The notes: a model not told the origin generated them from the letters alone. A stretch of DNA of 64,000 nucleotides from Saccharothrix sp. (GCF_031180885.1 NZ_JAPSLK010000044.1:1-64000), one strand, 5' to 3'. Numbered from the stretch's first letter, positions 25,197 through 33,753 are shown. Made by a program: numbers and translations.

Positions 25197-26876
25197 TCAC
25201 TCGTGCGCGCCACCCGGCGGGCGTTCGGCGGCGTCCGACGGTGTGACCTCGGCCTTGTCCGGGGTCGTGGAAGCCGCCTGGACGACGCGGCCGACGATAG
25301 TGAAGACGCCGTGTCGCGGGTCGTAACTGTCGTTGTCGTAGACCAGCCCGCACTTGGCGCACCGCATGAGGTTGCTGGTCCAGTCCTGCGGGGTTGGCTC
25401 GACTGGTTCGCCGTTGTCGTCGACCGGGTAGAACCCGTCGCTACAGGGGTTGTTGCCGCAGTGGCATTCGGGCCAGTTGCGCGGATCGGCGGGGATGGTC
25501 GGCGCCACCGCGGTGACCTGGGCGCTGTAGGCGGGCAGGTGAGGGCCGGAGGTGTCGGTCCACGACCAGCCCGGCCCCACGCGGGCGGCGTCGACGCTCA
25601 CCCGACCCGGTGACCACGGCGTGGTGATCCGTTCGATGCTCGCCTCGTGCCCGGAGCCGTTGAAGTGGTCGAGCACCAGCAGGTGCGCGTTCGTGAACTC
25701 GACGGCGACCGGGGGCGCGGGCACGATGGCGTGTGACCGGCGCGCGGGCGGGTGTGCGAGCTGGTAGCCGTCGTAGGGTTCGCCGTACCAGATCATGTAG
25801 AGCCTGCCGCCGTTGTAGGCGTGTGCGAGCAACTCGTCTAGGGCTTCGGAGACCGCTGGCACTGCGGTGTCCAGTCCGGCTGCCTCGGCGATCTCCGCGA
25901 GGGTCGAGAGGTACTGCTCGGCGTCCGATGTCGGTGCGGGTGGCACCGCGACGTTCAGGTCGTAGCGCAGCAGCATGGAGGGGCTGTTGCGCAGCAGGCT
26001 GAGTTCCGGGTGGGAGGTGTCGCGCTCCACGATCTCCTCGCGTAGCGCGTCCAGCAGGTTGTGGTGTTCCAACTCGTCGCGTTCGTCGTCGTCGAGCAAG
26101 TCGTTCAGGATGGCCTCGATCGCGTGCCACCGGTGATCGCCCACCCACTCATGGCCGTAGTGGTCGAACACCTCGTCGTCGGTGTCGGACGAGGAGAGCA
26201 TCAACTGGATCTGTCGGGGTTCGAGGCGGTCGCGGTAGTGGGGGGTGAACAGTTCGTAGGCCGGTTTGAGACCTTCGACGGTGCGTTCGTAGAGTCGGTC
26301 GGCGTCGGTCGAGCGCTTGGCGGCGGCACGCGCCGCGCGGGTCATGAGCATGACGTCGCCGGTGTCGGCGACGGAGATCTCCATGACGGTGCCGCCGGCG
26401 ATCGCCGCGTCTCGCGCGGCGTGGTCGGCCGCCCGCGCGCACGGCGGTCCCAGGGGCAACCCCCGCGTGTTGGCGGCGTGTTCGGTGTGCGGCGCGGGCT
26501 CGGGGCGGCACTCGGCGCAGGGAGCGCCGGCGAGGTAGACGGCCAGTTGGACACCGCGCTCGTTGTGCACCACGTGGGCTGCGCGGTCGCCGGGGCCGTG
26601 CTCGGCGATCCAGGTGGTGGAGTAGTCGGCTGCGGGGAGGTCCGTCTCGATGCGGTATCGGCCGGTTTCGGAGGCGGAGAGGTCGAGCCAGCGCAGCACG
26701 AGCGGCTCCAGGTGCGTGCTGCGCCATTCGGTCGGGTCGACAGTGCCGCCTCTCGGCACGCGGATCATCGAAGGGCGGTCGTCGGGTCCGTCGAGTGCAG
26801 TGATGGTGACGCCGACGTAGCCGTCGGCGGCTGCCGTGGCGTTCGCCACTGAGTTGTCGGTGGGGTCGGAACCCAT
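25197..26876 (-). CDS. Hypothetical 559-aa protein with two zinc-ribbon-like sites
   Basis: ATG 26876 with GGGAG 8 nt upstream and box A of the leader 23 nt before it. Cysteine sites: GAPCAECRPEPAPHTEHA near 120-140, and a C-terminal cluster ECHCGNNPCSDG plus MRCAKCGLVYDNDS that looks like a zinc ribbon. The middle is helical and acidic (LNDLLDDDERDELEHHNLLD) and contains YNGGRLYMIWYGEPYDGYQL. I do not recognise the family. Its size and multiple metal sites suggest a nucleic-acid-associated or scaffolding role, which is inference only. Confidence 0.8.
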   Translation of the reverse strand: MGSDPTDNSVANATAAADGYVGVTITALDGPDDRPSMIRVPRGGTVDPTEWRSTHLEPLVLRWLDLSASETGRYRIETDLPAADYSTTWIAEHGPGDRAAHVVHNERGVQLAVYLAGAPCAECRPEPAPHTEHAANTRGLPLGPPCARAADHAARDAAIAGGTVMEISVADTGDVMLMTRAARAAAKRSTDADRLYERTVEGLKPAYELFTPHYRDRLEPRQIQLMLSSSDTDDEVFDHYGHEWVGDHRWHAIEAILNDLLDDDERDELEHHNLLDALREEIVERDTSHPELSLLRNSPSMLLRYDLNVAVPPAPTSDAEQYLSTLAEIAEAAGLDTAVPAVSEALDELLAHAYNGGRLYMIWYGEPYDGYQLAHPPARRSHAIVPAPPVAVEFTNAHLLVLDHFNGSGHEASIERITTPWSPGRVSVDAARVGPGWSWTDTSGPHLPAYSAQVTAVAPTIPADPRNWPECHCGNNPCSDGFYPVDDNGEPVEPTPQDWTSNLMRCAKCGLVYDNDSYDPRHGVFTIVGRVVQAASTTPDKAEVTPSDAAERPPGGAHE

Positions 26877-26898
26877 GCGGGTGCTCCCGGTCTGGAGG

Positions 26899-26962
26899 GT
26901 GATTCGGTCTTTGCGGGCCGGGGGCGTCACCCCCGGACCCACCACTAGCTTAGCAATGCTAA
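26899..26962 (-). promoter_or_regulatory. Island leader element, copy 4
   Basis: Box A 26899-26909, perfect 5-bp hairpin GGGGG-TGACG-CCCCC at 26920-26934. The distal AT box is replaced by the palindrome TTAGCAATGCTAA (26950-26962), also found in similar form at 34800-34812. Confidence 0.8.
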
Positions 26963-27012
26963 ATATTTTGTGAGTGCGACTCCGCGTGCCTTCAATGCCT
27001 GGCCTGCACGAC

Positions 27013-27048
27013 GGAAGGCCCTTCGCGCGGTGGCGCGAAGGGCCTTCC
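27013..27048 (-). terminator. Perfect 16-bp hairpin
   Basis: Arms GGAAGGCCCTTCGCGC / GCGCGAAGGGCCTTCC with a 4-nt loop, 23 nt after the stop at 27071. Confidence 0.85.
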
Positions 27049-27070
27049 CGAATCTGCCGGAGGTGTGCTG

Positions 27071-27465
27071 TCAGTCGTCACCGTCGTCGGTGTCACCGTC
27101 GGCACGGCTGGCGGTGAAGAACCGCGTCACCTCGGGGTCGCCGGCGTCGAAGCGGCCCCGCAACTCCTCCAGTGCGTTGCCGAACGCCCGGTTCTGTCCG
27201 GCGCGGGTGATTCGCCCGGCCGCGTCGGTATGGATGACCGGGCCTTGGATCAGCTTCGGCCCGGCGGCACCGTCCCTGGGCGGGACCACGAGTTGGAGGA
27301 CGGCGTGGTACGCGCGCCGGAATTCGATATGGAGCATGAGCAGCCGCACGCGCGGTCGCTCTTGGTCGTCTGCGCCGACGAGGGTCCATTCTGCGTCGAC
27401 CCAGTGCAGGGTGCGGAACTCGCGGCGTTCGTGCTCGCCGTGCGGGGAGCGCGATCCTGAGGCAT
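27071..27465 (-). pseudogene. Hypothetical protein with a one-base frameshift near its start
   Basis: Good coding runs from about 27440 down to 27071: HGEHERREFRTLHWVDAEWT, then RPRVRLLMLHIEFRRAYHAV and VTRFFTASRADGDTDDGDD. The only well-placed start, ATG 27465 with GAGGAA 7 nt upstream, is in a different frame. Adding one C to the CCCC run near 27435 joins them into one protein of about 131 aa. The internal GTG 27349 is an alternative start but would cut off clearly coding sequence. Function unknown. Terminators flank it on both sides. Confidence 0.55.
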
Positions 27466-27483
27466 GACAGCTTCCTCGGGTAG

Positions 27484-27516
27484 CGGCCCGCCGCCGTGCG
27501 GCACGGCGGCGGGCCG
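27484..27516 (-). terminator. Perfect 15-bp hairpin
   Basis: Arms CGGCCCGCCGCCGTG / CACGGCGGCGGGCCG with a 3-nt loop, 6 nt after the stop at 27523. Confidence 0.85.
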
Positions 27517-27522
27517 GGTTGG

Positions 27523-28209
27523 TCAGGCGTGGGACGTGTGGAGGGGAACGTGTTCGGTCCGCACGGTGCTGTCGGTCACGGCGGTGACGAAGCGGATCTC
27601 CACTCCGGTGTCGTTGTACGGGCGATGCGTGGCGGCCAGCTCGCGCGCGGCCTGGACGTCGTCGCAGTACCTCTTCTCGTCTTCGCCGTTGATGGCGTTC
27701 CAGAAGCGGACGATGTGCTCCCCCTCCCGCAGTTGGCGCACCGGAGGTCGCGGTGACCGCGCGTCACGGACGATCAGGTCGGCGATGCGGCGCAGGTATC
27801 GCGCGTCCGCGGTGAGGCTCAGGCTCGGGCGGGTGAGGTATTCGACCCCCTCGGCCTGTTGGTCCAGCGCGGCGAACGCCGGTGCCTTGACCCGCAGGTT
27901 CAGCTCGATCTCCAGCGTCTCGGCCTGGAAGCGGAGCTGGGCGGCGATGGCCTTGACGGCCTCGCGCATCGGGGTGGGGTGGTCAGCGCGGCACGCGATG
28001 TCCAGCAGCGCGTCCACGTCCAGCGCGTTGCGGCGCAACATGTACGCCCAGTAGTCCAGGCGCAGGGCCAACTCGCGGAACATGGCGTGGGCGTCGTCCA
28101 GCTCGCGGCTTCGGGCGCGGGCTCGGCGCGGGCTGACGAAGAAGCCCAACGGCACCGGGCGTATGCCGGTGCGGTGGTGGATGGGCGCAATCAAGTGGGG
28201 GTTGGTCAC
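27523..28209 (-). CDS. Hypothetical 228-aa protein
   Basis: GTG 28209 (VTNPHLIAP) with AGGAG 6 nt upstream and a box A variant 27 nt before it. The protein is mostly helical (RELALRLDYWAYMLRRNALD, REAVKAIAAQLRFQAETLEI), with a beta-rich end (VRFWNAINGEDEKRYCDDVQ, TGVEIRFVTAVTDSTVRTEH). No known motif. Own terminator; coding use is strong. Confidence 0.75.
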   Translation of the reverse strand: MTNPHLIAPIHHRTGIRPVPLGFFVSPRRARARSRELDDAHAMFRELALRLDYWAYMLRRNALDVDALLDIACRADHPTPMREAVKAIAAQLRFQAETLEIELNLRVKAPAFAALDQQAEGVEYLTRPSLSLTADARYLRRIADLIVRDARSPRPPVRQLREGEHIVRFWNAINGEDEKRYCDDVQAARELAATHRPYNDTGVEIRFVTAVTDSTVRTEHVPLHTSHA

Positions 28210-28235
28210 GATGGACTCCTGGTGCGGGGGAGAAG

Positions 28236-28246
28236 GTGATCCGATC
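28236..28246 (-). promoter_or_regulatory. Island leader element, copy 5 (box A only)
   Basis: GATCGGATCAC in mRNA sense, two differences from consensus and at the usual distance (27 nt) from the start codon. No clear TGACG hairpin upstream. Confidence 0.45.
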
Positions 28247-28305
28247 GTGGACGGCGTGTGTCTGTCTGCCGCGCGGCGTCGCCGATCGGGTGGTGGTGCG
28301 CGGGT

Positions 28306-28354
28306 TCCGACCGGCCGAAGGTGTGTCGCCGGTGCGGCCCTTCGGCCGGTCGGA
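28306..28354 (-). terminator. Perfect 16-bp hairpin
   Basis: Arms TCCGACCGGCCGAAGG / CCTTCGGCCGGTCGGA with a 17-nt loop, 3 nt after the stop at 28358. Confidence 0.85.
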
Positions 28355-28357
28355 GCG

Positions 28358-28711
28358 TCAGGCGGACCAGTCGGTGATGACGGCGTTCATCGCGTCGCCC
28401 GCGCTCTCGAACGCGCTGACGGCCTCGTCGAACAAGGCGCTGCCGCGCTGCCCCGCGTCGCGTAGCGCGTCGAGCAGGTCGTAGAGGCTGCCGCGCGCGT
28501 CGTCGATGCGGTGGACCAACACCGTCAGTTCAGCGGTGTCCTTCTGGTCGGCCGCTTCGCCCACAACGTCGGCTCCGATGCGGTTCACCTCGTCGACGAA
28601 GGTCGCCAGCGCCACGCTCATGGCGGTGATGGGGTCGGTCTCGATCCGGTCGGCCGCGCTCGTCGCGGTCGCGCCGTCCGGAGTCGTCGGCAGAGCGGTG
28701 TTCTCGTGCAC
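28358..28711 (-). CDS. Hypothetical 117-aa helical protein
   Basis: GTG 28711 (VHENTALPTT) with GGGAG 7 nt upstream and box A 27 nt before it. After a disordered N-terminus the protein is almost wholly alpha-helical and acidic (ITAMSVALATFVDEVNRIGA, LTVLVHRIDDARGSLYDLLD), possibly a coiled-coil bundle. No family is recognised. Confidence 0.75.
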   Translation of the reverse strand: MHENTALPTTPDGATATSAADRIETDPITAMSVALATFVDEVNRIGADVVGEAADQKDTAELTVLVHRIDDARGSLYDLLDALRDAGQRGSALFDEAVSAFESAGDAMNAVITDWSA

Positions 28712-28737
28712 GGTGTGCTCCCTGGTTCGGTGGTGAA

Positions 28738-28795
28738 GTGATTCGGTCTGCGCCAGCCGGGGCGTCACCCCCGACCAACAAGATCAACTATACCG
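28738..28795 (-). promoter_or_regulatory. Island leader element, copy 6 (best consensus)
   Basis: Box A GACCGAATCAC at 28738-28748, hairpin GGGGGTGACGCCCC at 28759-28772, promoter-like box TATAGTTGATCTTGTTG at 28776-28795. If TATAGT is a -10 box, the hairpin lies at the very 5' end of the mRNA. Confidence 0.85.
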
Positions 28796-28852
28796 TTTTG
28801 CCAGATCAAAGGTGGTCGACGGGGGCATCCGAAAGCGGAGGCTCCGGGGCGG

Positions 28853-28885
28853 GATGGGGTGCCGAAGTCACCTCGACACCCCGTC
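28853..28885 (-). terminator. Imperfect hairpin after the 358-aa gene
   Basis: GATGGGGTGCCGA pairs with TCGACACCCCGTC with two mismatches; 38 nt after the stop at 28923. Confidence 0.5.
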
Positions 28886-28922
28886 AGTCGTATGTCGCCA
28901 GTCTTTGGCGGGTGGAACGCGG

Positions 28923-29999
28923 TCAGCGGCCGGGGGAGGCGGCCAGCAGGTCGCGCACGGCGGCGACCTCGGCGAGCGTGGCGTGGTCGCGCCTGGTCGC
29001 CCGCATCAATGCGTTCGCGATCCGCACGTCGATCCGGTCCCTTCCCTCGAACCGCGTCGCGGCTTCGGCTGCGCGGTCGAGCGCGCGGTCGGCGTGCTCG
29101 CGGGCTGCCAGCAGTGCGGCGGCCACCGCGTGTGCGTGCCGGACGGTCATCGGCATCCGGTGCCGGGAGGCGCGCAGGACGACGACGCCGGGCCGGTGGA
29201 CAGCATCGTGCAGCACGAGGATCTCCTCGGTGGGCCGCCACCTGAGCATGTCGCCTCGGCCGCGCTCGGGTGCGGCGTGATCGACGAGGATGCGTACGGA
29301 ACCTGCGTCGGCATCGGGATGGGCGAGCAGGTTGGCGGCCAGTCCTCGCGCCGTGCGCGGGTTGAACGCGGCGTCGGCTGGGAACTGCTCGATGACGGGC
29401 GCTTCGCTCAGATCGAGCCACAGGCCGCTGTCCACGGTGCGGTGCCGGATGACCGCGCCGTCCGCTCGCACGGTGACGATGCCGGGCACGGCGCGTCGCG
29501 ACGCCCGGACGATCTCGGTGCTCGCGTACTCGGGGGCGGCCAGGCGCAGCGTCCACGCGGTCTCGGCCAGCAACGCGGGTTCGACGTCGGCGTCGTCGGT
29601 GACCTCGTTGGCATAGCCCCATCCGACGATCCCGTCCTCGAACAGCGGGCAGTACATGAGGTGGTGGCCGTGGAACCAGAAGACATCGCCGCTGTGGCAC
29701 CGGATGAGCATTGGCGCCGCGGGCTGCGGCAACGAGGACGTCGCGCGGGCGGGGGCCGTGCCGTGGACGCGGTCCAGCACGTCCGAAGCGGCGATCCGCT
29801 CGGCCAACCCGCGCACCTCGGCGGGCAGCCTTTCGGCCTCGGAGGTGCGGCTCCAGGCGACGAGTCCGTTCTCCAGCACGGGCGTGGTGCGCAAGTCGCC
29901 GTCCGAGCGCCAGACCACGATGCGGTGCCGGCGCGAGACCGCCAAGGGCGCGCCGGGTACGGGGAAGCGGTGTTCAGTGCCGGAGTCGAACATGCTCAT
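28923..29999 (-). CDS. Hypothetical 358-aa protein with an internal repeat
   Basis: ATG 29999 with GAGGAG 8 nt upstream and box A 22 nt before it. Two segments resemble each other: IVVWRSDGDLRTTPVLENGL (then VAWSRT) and VFWFHGHHLMYCPLFEDGIV (then GWGYA). A third copy occurs in the protein at 22230-23156. The second half is helical and Arg/Ala-rich (AVAAALLAAREHADRALDRA). The repeated module looks like a small beta unit of unknown function. No catalytic motif is seen. Confidence 0.75.
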   Translation of the reverse strand: MSMFDSGTEHRFPVPGAPLAVSRRHRIVVWRSDGDLRTTPVLENGLVAWSRTSEAERLPAEVRGLAERIAASDVLDRVHGTAPARATSSLPQPAAPMLIRCHSGDVFWFHGHHLMYCPLFEDGIVGWGYANEVTDDADVEPALLAETAWTLRLAAPEYASTEIVRASRRAVPGIVTVRADGAVIRHRTVDSGLWLDLSEAPVIEQFPADAAFNPRTARGLAANLLAHPDADAGSVRILVDHAAPERGRGDMLRWRPTEEILVLHDAVHRPGVVVLRASRHRMPMTVRHAHAVAAALLAAREHADRALDRAAEAATRFEGRDRIDVRIANALMRATRRDHATLAEVAAVRDLLAASPGR

Positions 30000-30020
30000 G
30001 CTGGTGCTCCTCGGATTCGA

Positions 30021-30054
30021 GTGATTCGGTCTGCTCCGCGCCGGGCGTCACCCC
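30021..30054 (-). promoter_or_regulatory. Island leader element, copy 7
   Basis: Box A 30021-30031 and hairpin GGGGTGACGCCC at 30043-30054. The distal AT box is not recognisable. The following 260 bp to the DpdA-like gene hold no other supported feature. Confidence 0.75.
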
Positions 30055-30314
30055 GGTGGCGGTGCGGGTCCGTCCCGCCGGCGCGAGAACGGGCCGGCGT
30101 TGCGATGGACCCGCGTCGCGGTCGTTCACGGTCGGCTGCGAGATCGGCCGGCGGCGGGCTTTCCCCACAAGAGGGGCTTTGCCGCGACTCGTCGGATACC
30201 TCGCGAAACAGGCTCTTTCCGACTAAAAAATACTATCGCATTTCCGGAATGACGTCGGAGTGCGGCGGACGCCATTCCGCCCGAGGTGCGTGGCGCACGT
30301 CGGACGGGTACGCC

Positions 30315-31124
30315 TCAAGCGGAGAATTCAAGCGGCATGGAGAACTGCTTCGGCGACGCCAGCGCTTCGAGGACCTTGTCGCGGTACTGCATCGCGTAGC
30401 GGAAGCAGTTGTTGCACGGCCCGATGTGAGCATTCTCCACCGCGCACTCTACGAGCTTGATCCCGCCCTTCCTCGCGTCGTACGACCACGCGAGGCTGTC
30501 GGCAGAGGTGAGCATGTGGCCGTACTTCTCCAAGCCCTTCAGCTTGACGCCGAATCCGTGGAGGCGCAGTCCCCGGGAGTGCAGCATCGTAACGATCGCG
30601 CCGATTTCAGAGGTCGACTGACGTCGACACACGCTGCCCAGCCCGACCAGCGGTTCGGCTGCGAGATCGAACCCTGCGAGCCGGTACATCTCCAGGTGGT
30701 GCAGGTAGTCCTGCATGGTCCACCCTTGGAGCACCGGAATCCACGGCGCGTGCGGGAATTCGCGACGCAGGTAGACCACCGAGTCGATGGTGTATTCCTG
30801 GTGATCGCGGACAGTCAGTCCGGTTTTAGCCAGGATGTGCGGTTCGCACATCCAGTCCTGCGGCGAGAAGAACATCGGCGGCGTTCCGATGTCTTCCATG
30901 AAGCGGTACACGGCGCCGCCGTAGACGTCCTGATCGACGGTCCATTCGCCGTGCTCGTCCAGTTCGCTGTACGCGCCGCTGTCGCCCGCCCAGAGGGTGA
31001 GACCCTTGGGAAAATGGTCTCCTCCGTGCTTGTATTTTGACAACGTCGAGTAGGAGATGAACAGTGGCACGTTCGCTTTTTCGAGCCAACGGGGACGATG
31101 CGTCCCGAGATAGAAACACGTCAT
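30315..31124 (-). CDS. DpdA-like tRNA-guanine-transglycosylase-family protein
   Basis: The 269-aa protein resembles the DpdA family, distant relatives of bacterial TGT that insert 7-deazaguanine bases into DNA in phages and genomic islands. Visible signature: WAGDSGAYSEL (D48, the region of the TGT catalytic DSGG), FSPQDWMCEP (86-95), VLQGW, GLGSVCRRQ (161-169), HGFGVK (189-194) and SADSLAWS (207-214). Possible zinc ligands are C227, H233, C237 and C240 (GPCNNC). ATG 31124 has GAGGAA 6 nt upstream. Its own leader ends 20 nt before the start. No preQ0 synthesis or other dpd genes are in the window, so the base it would insert, and whether it acts on DNA or RNA, is unknown. Confidence 0.75.
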   Translation of the reverse strand: MTCFYLGTHRPRWLEKANVPLFISYSTLSKYKHGGDHFPKGLTLWAGDSGAYSELDEHGEWTVDQDVYGGAVYRFMEDIGTPPMFFSPQDWMCEPHILAKTGLTVRDHQEYTIDSVVYLRREFPHAPWIPVLQGWTMQDYLHHLEMYRLAGFDLAAEPLVGLGSVCRRQSTSEIGAIVTMLHSRGLRLHGFGVKLKGLEKYGHMLTSADSLAWSYDARKGGIKLVECAVENAHIGPCNNCFRYAMQYRDKVLEALASPKQFSMPLEFSA

Positions 31125-31143
31125 CGGAAATTCCTCGAAAGAA

Positions 31144-31208
31144 GTGATTCGGCCCTGGCGGCACTCGGGGCGTCACTCCGGTGTCCGGCCAACACGACAA
31201 TTCTATCG
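31144..31208 (-). promoter_or_regulatory. Island leader element, copy 8 (before the DpdA-like gene)
   Basis: Box A 31144-31154 (GGCCGAATCAC), hairpin GGAGTGACGCCCC at 31167-31179, distal box AGAATTGTCGTGTTGG at about 31187-31204. Confidence 0.8.
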
Positions 31209-31298
31209 AGAATTCACGGAGAACAGTTTGCGTAAATTACGTGCGGATTCGGGTGGCCCGGCGGTGGGATTGGGTCACGACGAACCCGGGGTTCGGAC

Positions 31299-31343
31299 GC
31301 GAGTGACCGCCGGCCCGGTCCGCCGGGTCCGGCTGTCACTCGC
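31299..31343 (-). terminator. Long hairpin after the 361-aa gene
   Basis: Outer arms GCGAGTGAC / GTCACTCGC with further GCCGG / CCGGC pairing inside; 36 nt after the stop at 31379. Confidence 0.7.
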
Positions 31344-31378
31344 GGGAAGGTGGCGCTCGGCTGCAACGGCGCAGCCGG

Positions 31379-32464
31379 TCAGCTCTGCCCAGTGCCAGCG
31401 GGGTGCGTCCCCGACTGGCGGGCAGCCAGGTCGTCCGCCTCGGCGTGGCGCAGCGCCTCGGCCGCCCACGGCCAGGATCCGAGGTAGGTCAGCGGTCCGT
31501 CGCCGGTGTCGTCCCGCCACACGCGCTGCGTGAAGACACCGATCTCGACCAAATAGGTCACCGCGCGGCCGCCCCGGACGGACGCCGCGCGCCAGCGCTG
31601 CGGGGGGCTGGCCTCCAGCCGTTGCCAGCACAGGTGGCCGTCGTCGCGGTGGTCCTCCGCGGGCTTCGCGTGCGCCAACCTCTCCAGGTGGGCGGCGCGG
31701 AGCTGGTCGAACGCCGGGCCGGCGGAGATAACCGCGCCGGTCTCGTAGTGGTAGAGCATGTAGGTGGCAGCACATGGGCGACGGCGGTCGGAGTCGTAGC
31801 GGGCCGCGCACCACGGCCTGTCCTCGTCTTCAGCAGGGGCGGGGTACAGCATGCCCGGCTGCTCACCGGGGACGTAAAGCGCTCGGCCGCAGTGGCGGCA
31901 GCGGGGGTACCAGTCCTCCTCCGCGGTCAGCACGGCCGGGCGGCGGTCCTCGTCGAGTTCGGGCTCGAAGAGCGCGACGCGGCCAGCCGGAACGATGATC
32001 AGCGCCGTCTGCCGGTACATGATGGCGGCGACGACCACCCACTCCGCGGGGTCGCGCTGCTCGACGTCGGCGGGCGCACGGACGTAACACCCGAGATCGA
32101 GATCGGGGATGTCCACGACCGCCAGCGGGTCCTCGCGGAAGGTGGGTGAGCGGCGCGGCTGGTCGGGAACGAGCTCCCATCCTGCCGGATCGGGGACCAG
32201 GATGTGGTGCGGACCGCACCGCTCCCAGTCGGCGATGTCGGCGGGCACCGCGTGTCCGGTGCGGGCTGCGCGGTCGGCCACCACCTCGTGGAGCACCTCG
32301 GGGCGGAACGCCGGGCGCATCACGAGGCTGTCCCGATCGGTGCCAGCCTTTTCGCTGCCGTAGTGCAGCAACGCGGGGAAGGTCCGCGTGGTGCCCGGCA
32401 GCGAACGGTCGAAGACCAGGACTTCGCCGAAGGTGATCGGTGAGTGGTTGACGTCTCGGGTCAC
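31379..32464 (-). CDS. Hypothetical 361-aa protein with a zinc-ribbon-like site
   Basis: I prefer GTG 32464 (VTRDVNHSPITF), with AGAGGA 7 nt upstream. A GTG at 32524 would add 20 residues and sit nearer to the leader. Central CRHCGRALYVPGEQ and RRPCAATYM may bind zinc. The N-terminal half contains VMRPAFRPEVLHEVVADRAA and ADWERCGPHHILVPDPAGWE. The C-terminus holds TYLVEIGVFTQRVWRDDTGD and PWAAEALRHAEADDLAARQ. No family is recognised. It lies directly upstream of the DpdA-like gene but has its own leader and terminator. Confidence 0.75.
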   Translation of the reverse strand: MTRDVNHSPITFGEVLVFDRSLPGTTRTFPALLHYGSEKAGTDRDSLVMRPAFRPEVLHEVVADRAARTGHAVPADIADWERCGPHHILVPDPAGWELVPDQPRRSPTFREDPLAVVDIPDLDLGCYVRAPADVEQRDPAEWVVVAAIMYRQTALIIVPAGRVALFEPELDEDRRPAVLTAEEDWYPRCRHCGRALYVPGEQPGMLYPAPAEDEDRPWCAARYDSDRRRPCAATYMLYHYETGAVISAGPAFDQLRAAHLERLAHAKPAEDHRDDGHLCWQRLEASPPQRWRAASVRGGRAVTYLVEIGVFTQRVWRDDTGDGPLTYLGSWPWAAEALRHAEADDLAARQSGTHPAGTGQS

Positions 32465-32562
32465 GTGCGCGTCCTCTCGGTGCACCTGCGGACACGCTGA
32501 GCAGCGGCGGAATCCGTACGGCACGCGGCAGGGGGAACCGTCGGAACGGTTCTCGGTGAATA

Positions 32563-32616
32563 GTGATTCGGTCAGTCGGTTCGGGCGTCACCCCTGTCCG
32601 ACAATATGATCCTAGC
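32563..32616 (-). promoter_or_regulatory. Island leader element, copy 9
   Basis: Box A 32563-32573, hairpin GGGGTGACGCCC at 32583-32594, distal box GATCATATTGTCGG to about 32612. It is 99 nt from the preferred start, or 39 nt from the alternative GTG 32524. Confidence 0.75.
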
Positions 32617-32691
32617 CTCTAACAGTCCTATGTGGACGCTATTTGTATGCGGCTTTCGCAGGTCGGGCGCGCGCTGGCCTACCATCGGAAC

Positions 32692-33150
32692 ATGGGGGAC
32701 AACAACATTCGCAGAGAGGCCGAACGGGCCGCCGCGGAAGCGCTGAAGCCGCGGACCGATGCCTCGGTCGCGCTCGCGGTCGCGGAGCTGGCGGCCAGGC
32801 AGGCACCGAAGATCCTGGAGAAGGCCAAGCAGGACGCGGACGCAATCCTGGCGAAGGCCAAGCAGGACGCCGACGGGGTGCGCGCCCAGGCTGTGCAGGA
32901 GGTCACGCGGCTCCAGCAGGAATGGGCGCGGAGCTGGCAGGCGGCGTTGGATGTGGGATGGGAACCGGCGGAGTTGACGGCGGCGCCGCTGCACCACGAA
33001 GAGCCACCGAAGCCGAGGCGACGGCCCAGACGGGCCGGCTCGGCCTCCGCCGGCGCGCCCGCGGCCGGACCAGCGCCACGGCCCGGAACCGGCGAGGGGG
33101 GCGTCTCCGATCCGGTGGTCGGGATCGCCGCTCCGACCGAATCCGCCTGA
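32692..33150 (+). CDS. Coiled-coil protein (152 aa)
   Basis: One of few plus-strand genes in the island. ATG 32692 (MGDNNIRREAERAAAEAL); the frame is open to 32632, and an upstream ATG at 32647 would add 15 residues. Residues about 30-85 form a strong heptad-type coiled coil (LEKAKQDADAILAKAKQDAD), with an internal KQDAD repeat. A Pro/Ala-rich, charged tail follows (PKPRRRPRRAGSASAGAP). It may be a structural or septum/segregation-type protein. The divergent 250-bp region holds leader copy 9 on the other strand. Confidence 0.65.
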   Translation: MGDNNIRREAERAAAEALKPRTDASVALAVAELAARQAPKILEKAKQDADAILAKAKQDADGVRAQAVQEVTRLQQEWARSWQAALDVGWEPAELTAAPLHHEEPPKPRRRPRRAGSASAGAPAAGPAPRPGTGEGGVSDPVVGIAAPTESA

Positions 33151-33159
33151 TACGGGCAG

Positions 33160-33202
33160 GCGTGCCCGATCCCAGGCTGCGATGGCGTGGGACCGGGCAC
33201 GC
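33160..33202. terminator. Hairpin between convergent genes
   Basis: Arms GCGTGCCCGATCCCA / TGGGACCGGGCACGC (15 bp, one mismatch). It can serve both the coiled-coil gene and the 140-aa gene. Confidence 0.75.
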
Positions 33203-33234
33203 TGCGCCGGTCGGGCTGTGCGGCTGGCTCGTGG

Positions 33235-33657
33235 TCAGACATGCTCGTCGAGCAGCTGGGCGAGGGCCAGACGCAGCCTCTTCACCGTCTGCTCGGCGAG
33301 TTGGGTGACCATCGACCAGGCGGCGAGCCAGAGTTCGTCGATGACGGCGCGTACGCGGTCGGGGTCGTAGCTGCCCGCCAACTCGGCCAGAGCATCGTGG
33401 TCCAACGCGTTCTCCCCTTCCACGGTGACCCTGGTCGCCTTCCAGTCGTCGTCCTCCTGGCCGATGACCACCGTCGCGCCGGTGCTCAGCGTGAGGGTGA
33501 CGCGCGGCGCGCCCTGGTGGAAGTCGAATGCGGTGACGCGACCGAGGTCGGCCAGTGCGGCCGTGGTGCGGCGCATGGTGACTGTTGCGTCCAGTGCCCG
33601 GATCTTCAAAACCGCGTCGGTGGTCTCGCCGGCAGTCGTACGGTCGGTGGTGTTCAT
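33235..33657 (-). CDS. Hypothetical 140-aa protein
   Basis: ATG 33657 with GGGGA 5 nt upstream and a weak box A-like GTGGTTCGGTG (plus strand) at 33671-33681. A beta-rich middle (VTLTLSTGATVVIGQEDDDW) and helical C-terminus (WSMVTQLAEQTVKRLRLALA). It lies between two terminators, so it is its own transcription unit. Function unknown. Confidence 0.7.
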   Translation of the reverse strand: MNTTDRTTAGETTDAVLKIRALDATVTMRRTTAALADLGRVTAFDFHQGAPRVTLTLSTGATVVIGQEDDDWKATRVTVEGENALDHDALAELAGSYDPDRVRAVIDELWLAAWSMVTQLAEQTVKRLRLALAQLLDEHV

Positions 33658-33716
33658 GGTGTTCCCCAGGGTGGTTCGGTGACCGCGCTCCGGGAGCGGG
33701 CCGGTGGTGGTGTGGT

Positions 33717-33753
33717 GCGCCGACCCCGGCGCGACGTTGACCGGGGTCGGCGC
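33717..33753 (-). terminator. Perfect 13-bp hairpin
   Basis: Arms GCGCCGACCCCGG / CCGGGGTCGGCGC with an 11-nt loop, 6 nt after the stop at 33760. Confidence 0.8.
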
